Part shown: positions 24,624 to 34,952 of the stretch, piece after piece
Layout: every line of letters starts with the position of its first letter
Numbering within the stretch: position 1 is the first letter of the stretch
NCBI GenBank assembly: GCA_025890175.1
Contig: JANPYM010000005.1
Location: 1,192,440-1,256,439 of the forward strand
Source: Ciborinia camelliae
Taxonomy: Eukaryota; Ascomycota; Leotiomycetes; Helotiales; Sclerotiniaceae
DNA: 64,000 bases
Direction of reading: 5' to 3'
Program-made: the position numbers and the translations under genes
Notes under the pieces: model-generated
What the model was told of the DNA's origin: nothing
The model's database searches: none
Seen by the model: only the letters and a program-made list of their open reading frames with translations

Positions 24624-24809
24624 TGTTACAATACTAATAAATCTGTAGGGCAGATTTATTGGGCGTGGGGCGCGGCCGTGTGCGGCCGGTATGCCCGCTA
24701 CACAGGCATATAAGCCTGCAGATCGATCTACGATCGATCTGCATGCTTTTATAATATACTACTTTTACTATACACATTTTGATACCACCGAGGTGATTCG
24801 ACACTAACA
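24624..24809 (+). repeat. LTR-like direct repeat, right copy
   Basis: It is the partner of 16064-16250. The unit may start a few bases earlier at 24618, since TGTTAGTGT (24618-24626) is the exact reverse complement of the terminal ACACTAACA (24801-24809). Compared with the left copy, the 5' part carries more T/A changes and the 3' part fewer, with all differences transitions apart from one indel. Serial hairpins are visible, for example GCAGATCGATC (24718-24728) paired with GATCGATCTGC (24732-24742). Confidence 0.6.
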
Positions 24810-26137
24810 ATACAAAAAATTCACTTAAAAAATATATCCCTACAATTTTAAACGACAACCCCCTAGTATATTTTCTTAGGTTTGTTGTATGTTTAATCAG
24901 GTGTATTGCTTTTCATTTAAAGGCCTAAACCACTTAGAGTTTGATTAATTCTCGAGCTAGCGGCTATATATCGAGCTAGTGATTATACTCTCTTTATAAA
25001 CATATAACAAACCTATAGAAAACCTTATCTATTTACTATCTACTTTATATAACTAAATTCATCTGAATAACTATGAAAATGAATCCATTTACAGAGTACA
25101 GGTAGCGAGCGAACTTCGGGGGTAAGTGAAGTGAATACCTTTGCATCCCGAGGTCCTCAAGCTTCACTTTTAGCCTAGTAATAGTAAACCCCAGAAAGTG
25201 AATAGTGCTAGATTCCATTAATAGATAACCCAAAGGGTTTTGTTGCACGTCTGAATTAATCAATATTATCGTGACTTTCTTGTTCAATTGATTTCAATTG
25301 AATTTGCGACTTTGAATTTGCGACTGCGACTTGCGACTGTGACTTTGCGACTTTGCGACTTTCCTTCAACACATGCTCACCACCACCGCAAAGTTACTTA
25401 TTCATTCAAATATATAACAAGATGAAATAGGATGGAATAGGATTAATTACTTTAGTTTAAATCCAATTGATTGAATGTGCGATTTTCTGCGATTTTGCAA
25501 CCCTCTAAATTAATATCCCATCGATATCTAACGCACTATCGAGGTAAGAAGTTGCTATTGAGGGAAGGCCGACGCAATTGAAATCGAGTGAACCGGCTTT
25601 GGTCAGTCAGATAACAGTTACGTCAAAGATACAGATGCAGATAGCATGATGCGTCGACCACTGTCGGTCTGGATACCTACTTTTAGCTGGTTGTTGAGAT
25701 TTCGTGGGGTTATTTATCTGAGGTGGAGAGGTAAGATGGATGGAAGACTGACTAACTTGATTGAACATGAGATAGCAAGAAGGTTTGACTACTTTCATAG
25801 GAAACTCGTGATATATATACTGGGTTTCTCCTTCCTTCTATAATCAAGTCCATTTGATGATATATTCGCAAGTGCCAAGTATCCCAGGCGCTCCTTCCAA
25901 AACTACGAAAGCAATAGATATAAACAAAACATTTCCTTCTATCTCGCCATATCCTACCCGACCATACATACACCACACTATCATCATTACTTCAACTGCA
26001 TACAACAAACACCAAGATCAACATCCCTATCCATAACCCAACCATGGGAATAATCTCCCAGCAGAAATCCAAATCCAATCCCCAACCAACTCCACCCAAG
26101 AATCCCACAACGTATTCCCAATCCAGAATTTTCAACC
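24810..26137. other. Intergenic region right of the A+T-rich block
   Basis: Base composition returns to normal after 24850. A short tandem of TTGCGACT-type units lies at about 25308-25365. The small open frames (24634-25976) are short, overlap one another and show no protein features. The last 150 bases are pyrimidine- and A-rich and form the likely promoter and leader of the next gene. Confidence 0.5.
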
Positions 26138-27123
26138 ATGCCGCCCACTACCAACCTCGAGTTTTTCGCCGCCGGTTTCGTGGGATGTATGGCCGGAGGA
26201 ATTCTCAGGGAGAAAATGCAGCCCCTTCGAATTCAGCAGGAAGATTACATTCGGCGAATCAATTTCGCCTTGGGGGATATCGTGCAGCGAGTCAACGTCG
26301 CGATGGAGAAACCATGGCAGCAGCTCTCAGAAGAAGAAAGGGAACGCATCAAAGGGGACGTTCAGGCGATAGTATTCTGGTAGCTCCATTATCTCCGTCA
26401 TTGGGGTCAGGGGATGTGAAAGTTAGGTGGGCGGTCGATTGTGTTGAGATAATCTCTGATGGGAGAAATGAAAGAAAAATTCTCGAGAAGGCTGGTTGGG
26501 AAATGAAAAAGCCTCGGATGATTGAGCCGGCGATCAATTCCGCGGATAAGGAAGTGGCTAAAGAGATATCGAGCGAGACTTACGGAAGGTTTACTCTAAC
26601 CCAAACAGGATTTGGTGCAGGTGCAGGACATGCTGGTGAACACCCAATTAGACAACCACTTGGTCCACCACCCATTGAAGAATTAAAAGCAAAACCAACC
26701 ACAAAATTCGCAGGGTCCAAAAACTTCGCCACTTTTTCTAATCTCTCCCCTGCTGGATCGGAACATCGAAACGCACCTCTATACACACCACCAAAGACAC
26801 CGTACGTCTCCCCCGAAGGAACCCCAAGCACGATCAGGACTCTCAAAGCCGAAGAGTTATCTGCCGTTTTTGCACTGCTGGATCTATTTCAAAACGAAAG
26901 ATTGCACTCTCCTTCTTCTTCCTTGAAATCTCAGAAAAACATTATTGACGAGAGGAGTTTCTCGGAAGATATTCATGTTCAATCGGAAGTTTCGGGACAA
27001 AATGGGTCATCAGAAAAACAAGACGAAAAATCAGTTATAGAAGCGACTATCTTGATGAAAATGATGAGGGATGATTCAAAGCTTCGTCAGACTGCTAAAA
27101 AGAAGGGGGGGGCAACGACTTAA
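26138..27123 (+). CDS. Membrane-anchored protein of unknown function (two exons)
   Basis: I model exon 1 at 26138-26379 and exon 2 at 26427-27123 with a 47-bp intron (GTAGCT...GTTAG), giving 312 residues. The start MPPTTNLEFFAAGFVGCMAG contains a short hydrophobic segment (about 9-22), followed by an amphipathic helical stretch with LREKMQPLRIQQEDYIRRIN and KPWQQLSEEERERIKGDVQA. After the junction the frame reads WAVDCVEIISDGRNERKILE and then a polar, Gly/Pro/Ser-rich C-terminus ending in a Lys-rich tail. An unspliced frame is open from 26044 to 27123 (359 codons), but its first third is Arg/Ser-rich in the manner of an out-of-frame shadow, so I prefer the spliced version. I do not recognise the family. 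A mitochondrial or ER membrane anchor is conceivable but unproven. Confidence 0.65.
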
Positions 27124-28597
27124 ATGTTAGTTAGTATGGTTAACGATCTGGAGAGGAATGAAGTTGGGGGGGGGGATTTTGGAAAGCGGGGTAGATAGAC
27201 GAAAGGGGGAGAAGCGAGGACGCATATCTACACCCCGTATTACAGCCCTCGCACACCCGAAACAAAACAATCAAGATAAGAAAAAGTTCATCCCACTGTA
27301 TTCCTGTATTCACATTCAACTATACACATGCATGAAAGAAAGAAAAAAAAAGGAAAGTAATAGCCAGACAGATGATAGATAGCATACCGTCGGTAGTTTA
27401 ACTCGAACGCGGAGCAATAATACGGCCCACACCCATCTTTCACCAGCGCGTCTTCCGCGACATGAGTGCACAATGCGAAGCTGCTACGAGCGAACCCACA
27501 ACTCCAATGAACAAATGAATAAAAGGAAAAGATGATTTCTCCATTTTTATCCCACGCATACATCGAAGTAGGATCAAGAAAAATACCTGCGATCGATCAA
27601 TCTCGCAAACATTTTCCCTCGATATGGGTCCCGCGCGATCAATGAAAATCGAGTGAGGCTCACCGGGCACAAATCCTATCCATGCACAAGTTGCCAGACA
27701 AACGCAAACGCAAATGGCAAAAAGACTACCTAGGTAGGTAGGTAGGTAGGTAAGAGCCAACCGAAATACCATCCATGCCATGCCATGCCAAACCATAAAA
27801 TAAATAAATAAATAGTCATCATCTCCATCTTACCATACCAACCTATTCTCCTCCCCCTCCCACCTGCGTTCTTCTTTCTATTCTCCCTTTCCTTCCTTAC
27901 CTACCTACTTACCCATTTCCAATTCCAATTCCAATTCCAATTCCAATTCCAATTCCAGATAATAAGATCCGCACATTATCATTATCATCATCATCGCTAC
28001 CAGCACAGCCCTCAACGCAACTCAACTCAACCCAAATCAAATCAAATGAACTCCAGTAATCAAATCGAGTACACCCCAGTTTTACAAAAATATTAGGTCA
28101 TCGTACCTAATAGGTTGATATCATACTACTCGCTCTAACATACACACTACGTAATCCGCTGTACAACAGAACCAACCCCGCAGTAAAAGTCTTCATAATA
28201 CCATGCATGAAACCATAAACATAAAAAAGACATAACGCGGTAAAACGATAGTTATCATTCCTCCATTCGTTCGTATCAACCATGCATACGTTGCGTTGCA
28301 TTGCTTGCCGATGCCTCGCGTTAATTTAATTTGCCATCTCCCACATCCCCGATTTCATGTTCATACGCACTGGTGACCCTCAATCCCGCTAAAACATGAC
28401 TTAGATGAGTCTCTTCAAGCCATCATATCTCACCACTCCCCCCCTTCACTTTCCACCCCATCCCGTCCCGTCCAATAAAGCCAAACACATTCAATCCAGC
28501 AAAACTTGAGAAAAAGAAATTTCGCCCCCTCCAAGTGCTTAGTCCTCCCAAAATATAACACACAAGGATGAGATGCGTTGCCATGATGAAAGAAATA
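27124..28597. other. Convergent intergenic region with tandem repeats
   Basis: Both neighbours end here, so it holds their 3' UTRs. It includes a (TAGG)n run at about 27728-27752 and a (TTCCAA)n tandem of about seven units at 27917-27957. No gene is supported; the minus-strand frames around 27288-27796 and 28107-28614 are repeat-derived or chance. Confidence 0.55.
27917..27957. repeat. Hexanucleotide tandem repeat (TTCCAA)n
   Basis: About seven exact copies of a six-base unit in a row, visible directly in the sequence. Confidence 0.9.
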
Positions 28598-30548
28598 TCA
28601 CTTAGCAACCCCATCCGGCAAATGCAAATTTTTGCTTGTCTCCTCCGCCTTTGCCTTCTCCACCGTGCTTAAATCTATCTCCGGGGCCGAAAATTCATTA
28701 TCCACAGATTGAGGCTCTTCTTCTACCACTCTCTCCATCGGTGCTTTTCCTTCATCGTCTTCTATCGCCCCATCGAACTTGGGATCATATCCGGCTCCGC
28801 TATTGCAACCACTAACACCGAAGTTTGACCCTCCATCATTAACCTTTTTCGTGGAGTCTGAAACAATTTTGTCTGCTTCAGATAGTTTGCCGAACCCCAT
28901 GTTGCCATCACCTTCAACGCCAATTGCAGCGTGAGAATCTTTGGCAGTTGCAACGAGGAGGGGTCGATTGAATCGAACGATCATACAAGACAAATTGTCA
29001 GTACTGAAACGTGCGAGAGCATATTCGACAAGTTGTTTAGATGCGGCGACAGGATCTTGTTGATGGCGAACGAGATCAACTGCTTCTTGGTCTGAACAGA
29101 CATCCCATAACTATCATGGCTCGATTAGTAGTGTTCTATACGAAGAAAAGAAGTAAACTTACACCATCGCAAGCCAAAATGATGAATTCATCACTATCAG
29201 GCTGGATAACAGTCTCAGTTGTATATGGATGACCTGTAACCAAATCTTTCATATACGCATCTCCCAATGCACGGGTAACTGCCAAAACACCATTGACACG
29301 ATTATTGAGTATCAAACCACCTGCATTTGCAACACGTTTTCCTTCGTTCTCATCACTACCCTTGTGGTCATAAGATAGACGTAGAGCCTTTCCATTACGA
29401 CATAATACGATACGTGCGTCTCCAACATTGGCTGTATATAAAACTCTAGCACGAGAAGAAGTGCCTTTCAGTTTTGCTTGAACATCTCCTTGAGGGGCAT
29501 TAGCAGTAGCATTTGGCTGTTGCGAAGTGGATTTGCTCAAATCTATACCACTATCTTCACTCTTTGGCATTTCTTCAGCGGCCTTGACAGCAGCGGCAGT
29601 CGCGGGTGCGATAGCGGTAGAACCAGTGGCAGATGAAGCGTTTGGTATCCTATCCTCCCAGCGAAGAACGGCTGTAACCGCAGTGCAGCCACTATTTTTT
29701 AAAGGTAATTTCTCTAACTGCATGTCGACAGTTGTGAAGGTTTGGTCGAGGAGTTCAGGAATCGGTGCATTTGGATTCTTTCGTATAGTTTCTTCCAATA
29801 TGAGATGCAATTTCTTTCCACACCAATCTGCAGCAAATGTACCTGCATGGCCATCGAAGATGGCAAAATAACCATTATCCGTCTCCATCATAGATTGCGC
29901 AGATCCTGGCTGAGCAAGACTATCGGATGAATCACCTGCCATTTTATCCGACTTTTCTGATTTCGAACTAGAATCGGCCCCCACAACCGGTGCGGGCGTA
30001 TGTAAGAAGTTGTACAAGAAAGCATGGGTATCTTCCATCGTTCGACGACATTTCTTATTTCTATCTTCCCAGACACCAACTTTAAACGTTGATCTGGGAC
30101 CAGGACGAGATTCCCCAGCCGAATTATTATGCTGACCCTGCGGAACCGTCAACGCCGGATCTTGTTTTCCGAGCTTCTGCAATGGCGTCTGCGTAATCGT
30201 ATCGCCGGATCTGCCACCAGACATGAATCCCGAAGAATTAGGACTTTGACTGAAGTGCAAGGAGTTTTTCGCGCTCGCAAGAAAAGAGCTGGCTTTACTG
30301 CCAACCCCACTACTCCGGCGTTTCTTCTCTCCAGAACCATCGCCTGGAATCGGGCGACCCTGGGGACTACCATTACCACTGCGCTTTTCCGATGTGCCAC
30401 TCTCACCATCGAGAGCTCTCAACGCGGCCGATGCATCGCCTTTGTTGTTGAGGCCTGTTGATGAATCTGCGCTGGATTCGGAAGAGTTGGTAGGAGGTGT
30501 GTTGGAAGGTGCCGTCTCTTTTGGTGGGGAACTAGAGCTGCCAAACAT
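28598..30548 (-). CDS. PP2C-type protein phosphatase (PTC1-like)
   Basis: Two exons (30548-29163 and 29110-28598, 52-bp intron) give 632 residues. A Ser/Gly-rich N-terminus of about 150 residues precedes the PPM/PP2C catalytic domain. The metal-binding motifs are all there: [10 protein letters not shown] (about 169-178), [10 protein letters not shown] (about 227-236), [29 protein letters not shown], and [20 protein letters not shown] rebuilt exactly across the intron, then [13 protein letters not shown] long low-complexity insertion (about 315-365) interrupts the domain, and an acidic 130-residue tail follows. From the family, these are Mg2+/Mn2+-dependent Ser/Thr phosphatases; PTC1-type enzymes damp stress MAP-kinase pathways. 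The start at 30548 is the first ATG after a stop. The frame stays open about 100 bases upstream without an ATG, so a further 5' exon is possible. Confidence 0.9.
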
Positions 30549-33511
30549 TCTGTTGAGCAGACCTCCCTGGGAGGAGAAGCTCCGTCTCTTATTTCCTGCC
30601 AGTTTGTTGATTTGGTTGAATGTGTCTCGTGAAGAGACGGGTGATTGTGATTGTAATTGTAATTGTTATCGAAGGAAGAAGGAAGGAAGATCGTTTGCTG
30701 TGTAGTGGTTTGTCGTTCTTGCTTCCAAATTGTAGAATTGTAGTATGACAACGGTCAAAGAAAGGAAAGCGCTATGAGAGTTGGTAAAAAGTTAAGTAAA
30801 AAGTTAAAGTTAAATATGGAAGAAGCTCACAGGCTTTAAATTTATGAACTGTGAATGAATTTTACTTTACCGTCGTACTGTAGAAGTAGAAGTAGAAGTT
30901 GAAGTTGAGGTTGAGGTTGTGGTTGTGGTTGAGGTTGTTTGAACTGAGCACAACTGGTGTTTGATTTGTTTTGGTTCCTGAGTTTAAGAGGTTTGAGAAT
31001 TAGCTTCCATTGATTGATTGTATTGGAGATTTACTCTCTCAGGACTCCCATGACATCGTTCGCGTTCGTGTTCGTGGGGTAGGTAGATATGGTATGGTAT
31101 GGTATGGGATTTTTAATTATGTGATCTTCTCCTCTCATAGCTGTATCTATCTATCTACCTAGTACTGTAGGTACCCAGCCTACCTAGTAAACTCCGCAGC
31201 CCAACCCAACCTACCCACTTCGAAAAAGTACCACGGAACTGGGATTGGGGATTGGGGATTGGGGATTGGGGATTGGGGATTGAGGATTGGGAATTTGGAT
31301 ATATCATCTAATAAATTCATCAGATCGAAAAAGACTTGCTTACATTGATTTAAATCTCCGAACGATAACTTCCTCCAAAATGATGGACAAGAATTATCAT
31401 ATCAAACTTGAATGTTCCTTTGAAAGAATACCTAGGAATTAGATACTACCTAGCTTGAGGTGTGGATGTATCGAAGTGTACAATAATAGTAATAGACCAG
31501 ACTCAATAACCTTATAAAGAAAACAATCAAAAATAAAGTGATGGATGTATCATGTACCATAAATGATAAATCGCCAGTACGCCGTACAATGATCCGGTTG
31601 AGAAGTTGCAAGAATGGGGGCACGACTATGAATCAATCATTCGGGAATGATTGATCATACTAGGATCCGTTCTTGTCGATGATACTGTGCCTCGTTGCTG
31701 CAGCAGAGAACCTTTGAGAGAGTCGAGACTAGCCCAGGTAATAATACCTAAGAATAATAAATGATACCTAAGAGAAGGAAGGAGGGGAAGGGGAAGGGAA
31801 TAATTCGATTTTAGAACTCGGTTTGTTTCTAGATTTCCCCAGATTTTCTTTCGTTTTCCTCCACAAAGGGTTGGTGGTTATTTAAGTACTCGTCATACTT
31901 AATAATAAGGTACTAATAATAAAGTAGGCAGATATGTATGATGAATGAATGGATGTAGAAGGATGATTCAAAGCAAGTAGGTAGGTACTTAAGATTTATA
32001 AATAAACATTACCTACCTAGATAAGTTAAGTACCTTACAAAATGCCATTTGATGAATGAATCATCATCCTACCTACTTACCTACCTACTTACCTACCTAC
32101 CTAGTATATCCTCAACATTCATAACCAAACACAACATTCTCGCCTGGAGAAGGTCAAACAAACAAAAAGGTACATATTGAAAGTACAGTAGGTACCTACA
32201 TATTGATTTGATGTACATGCTACAAACTCTCTGGTGGCTTTCCCAATGGCAGGGTTTAACAACGCATTTGGTCCACCTCTGTGCTGACCCAAATTCCCCA
32301 AAGCCAGAATACTGGAAAGAAAGTGGCAAGAATGCCCAATATGTACGAACAATATGTATGAGTGCCTAGGTAGTTTGTGCTGCAGTGTACCCGATGTAAC
32401 TTACACTACCTACCTGTATACTATAGGTTGTACCCGGTGTACTGTATGTAGGTAATTTAAACTCTTGTCCAATCTTTGTATTGCATAATACTACCTACTT
32501 ACTAGTACTACCTACCTACGTACATACGAGGATAATATGAAAGTATATCATCATCATGCGAATACACACACCACGCACGATATGGATAAAAGAAGTATGT
32601 ACCTTAGGTATAAATACCTACATACTTACATACCTACCTACCTACCTACCTACCTAATCAAGGGTAAAATGAAAGCATTCGCATTCCCACTTGATTCATT
32701 ATTGCGCGTATATAAATACGAACTACGAACTACGAACTACGAACCCCAAAGCTCCAAAACCTAAAGACCTCTCACAAGTCACGAGCGTAAGGGTATCAAG
32801 GATCTAATGGCCACGATGATGAAGTGGCTGGCTACTAGGGTGCGCCACTAGCTCCTTTCCAAGGTTCTCTCAACATCCACGTCCGTCGTCCACCCCAACG
32901 CACTGCAGTTCTGCACAGCCCACCCGCCACGCTTCTTGTTCCCTCCCACTTCCAGTTCCTTGTTCCAGTACTATGCCGGTACCGGTAGGAGCGGCAATGT
33001 GGGGGAAGAAAAAGTTCAAGGCTTCATGTTCCGTGAGGGATCACAAATGTTCCGTGCCCGTGTCGGAGCCGAAACTCAGGATTGATGGTTTCCCAAAAGA
33101 GTTGATCATTATGATAGCATTAGCTAGAGCTTTGGAGACTACTGTTTCTGTATCTCTGTCTTTGCAAGTAAGTTCATCAATGAAGGTAAATGAATACAGA
33201 AGACAATCATCTGAAGCTGCGAGGGATACGGCTTGCATGAGCTCAACCACTGTGATGAAGATGGGGACTTGAGGTAGTAAAGTCCTTGCATTTAGATCTT
33301 GCTCCATATGTATGTCCGAAAAAATGACACTCCAGGACTCCAAAGCTTCCCCTTTGAATGTGGTAAGGAGGACGTGAACATCAGACTGTATTCATCTGAA
33401 GCCCGACCAACGAACCCCTCAAAGAAATGAACACAAACGCCCCCCAACAGCTCTGTAAGTAACGCCGACATATTAATCGTGAGTCTACTCCCCTGCCCTC
33501 CCTCAACCAAA
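30549..33511. other. Long intergenic region between the PP2C and VPS2 genes
   Basis: Almost 3 kb without a supported gene. It holds several simple repeats: a six-base GAAGTA/GAGGTT series (30881-30938), GGTAT repeats (about 31088-31110), a GGGGATT tandem (31241-31291) and (CTAC)n runs near 32065-32101 and 32625-32655. Overlapping frames on both strands at 32973-33510 (about 100 codons) resemble nothing I recognise and lack splice or start support. Confidence 0.5.
31241..31291. repeat. Seven-base minisatellite (GGGGATT)n
   Basis: About seven near-exact units, with one variant (GAGGATT) near the end. The G-run every seven bases means the strand could form a G-quadruplex. Confidence 0.85.
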
Positions 33512-34324
33512 TCAATCCCTCCTCAAACTATCAAGTCTAGCCTGCAAATCATCATCCCCCGGATCAGCTCCCACAGCTCCTCCACCACCCCCAATAGCCT
33601 GCGCAATCCTTCCTTCAGGAACCGCCGAACTCTGTAATCCCTGTGGGGTCTCGCCCATGGCAGCCTTTAAATCAATTCCAATTTCCTCCAAAATCTGCTC
33701 TACAACCTCTTCTCCCTCTTCTTCATCTTCCAACCCTGTTACATCATCAATCGCATCGTCCATCATTTCCTGCCTTTGGTCCATGATATCATTTTCCTTC
33801 TCAAATTCCATGGCAATTCGCTGTAGTCCGGGTAGATTCATACTTCGGTTCATGCTTCCTAGCACTCCTGTGGCGCCTTTCATGGCTTGCATCATTTGCT
33901 CATTCGTTCGAACCGTCTATTGCCCCAAAATAAAATAATTAGCCCACGTCCTTCCCCTTCCCTCCCCCCAAATAAAGAAAGTCCAACATACCTGAATCCT
34001 CAAACTAATCGCCTGCAACTGCGTTCGCATACTATAAAACTTCTCGACATATCTCCTCGTCCTAACCAAATCCTTGGCCTGAATCTTCGCGGCCCCCATC
34101 TGTCCATTTTTTGCACTTTTCTTAATTTCCTGAATCAATTTCTTCTCCTGGTTTTCCAGTTTGGTGCGCTCGCGATCGAGTTCCCGTTGTGTTTTTTCGA
34201 GCGAACGTTGGTGCTTGCGGAGACGCTCTGCGGGCGTCATCCGTTTGCCAAAGGCCCATTCGACGATCTGGAAAGGATGGTTAGTGGGGGGAAGGAGGAA
34301 GATAAGAGGGGAACGCACATTCAT
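33512..34324 (-). CDS. VPS2: ESCRT-III subunit VPS2 (CHMP2 family)
   Basis: Three exons: a six-base first coding exon (34324-34319, Met-Asn), 34267-33992 and 33916-33512, with introns of 51 and 75 bp. The product is 228 residues, the usual length. The joined start reads MNIVEWAFGKRMTPAERLRK, the hallmark Vps2 N-terminus, and continues with basic helices (ERTKLENQEKKLIQEIKKSA, MGAAKIQAKDLVRTRRY) and TVRTNEQMMQAMKGATGVLG. The C-terminal half is acidic (TGLEDEEEGEEVVEQILEE) and ends in the MIT-interacting motif DLQARLDSLRR. From the family, it caps Snf7 filaments with Vps24 and recruits the Vps4 ATPase in multivesicular-body sorting, membrane repair and cytokinesis. The long unspliced frame across intron 1 is an artefact. 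Confidence 0.95.
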
Positions 34325-34952
34325 GGTTGTATTTGGTGGTAATTATTACGGAGTTAGATGGGTAGGGAAATTTGGGCGGTTTGGTGTGAAGGTTGAAGAA
34401 TTAAAAGTATATTTTTTGATGTTGTGTTCTGAGTAAAGTCGTCATGATTCGGGCGCTCGTTTCCAAACTCGTATCTAGGTACCTTGGAACCTACACCTGG
34501 GCAGGTACCTAGCAACAGTCTTGGCAATTTTAAGCCTTACAATTTAGGCATAAAGTTCTTTGTCCCCGAGCCCCATCCATCCATGGAACCGAGCCCTGAA
34601 CAAATTCTGAGGGAGCTGACATATGGCCTAATCAAAGCACGCCGGAAGTATGTATAGGAACTGGCACAAGGAAATGGACCTGTATATATCACATTTGTAC
34701 GGTATTGCTTTTCTTTTCATTCTACGGAGGTAAGCAAGTGGAGAGGAGTTCGAAGTAGATAGGCACGCCATAAAAAATCAGTCCTAAAGCCTACAACTAA
34801 GGCCACTCATGTTTTTGTTTCCCATTCCCCATTCATCCCCTGTTCCACCAGCCCATGTCGTTTTCAAGAAATTGCTCAACGCCTTTTTATTCATCTGAAG
34901 AAGTAATCATCGACACATAAGGGGAAAAGAGATATTGGGGTATAATAAGAAT
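34325..34952. other. Intergenic region between VPS2 and FZO1
   Basis: It holds the VPS2 promoter on the left and the FZO1 3' UTR on the right. The motif TACCTAGC/GGTACC appears near 34475-34515. No gene is supported. Confidence 0.55.

Noticed and set aside
24634..24858. 74-codon minus frame inside the right LTR-like repeat
   Set aside because: It is only open because the repeat is GC-richer than its surroundings; the protein shows no feature.
33041..33510. Overlapping 70-100 codon frames on both strands left of VPS2
   Set aside because: They overlap antisense, have no recognised motif and no splice continuity; most likely chance frames.
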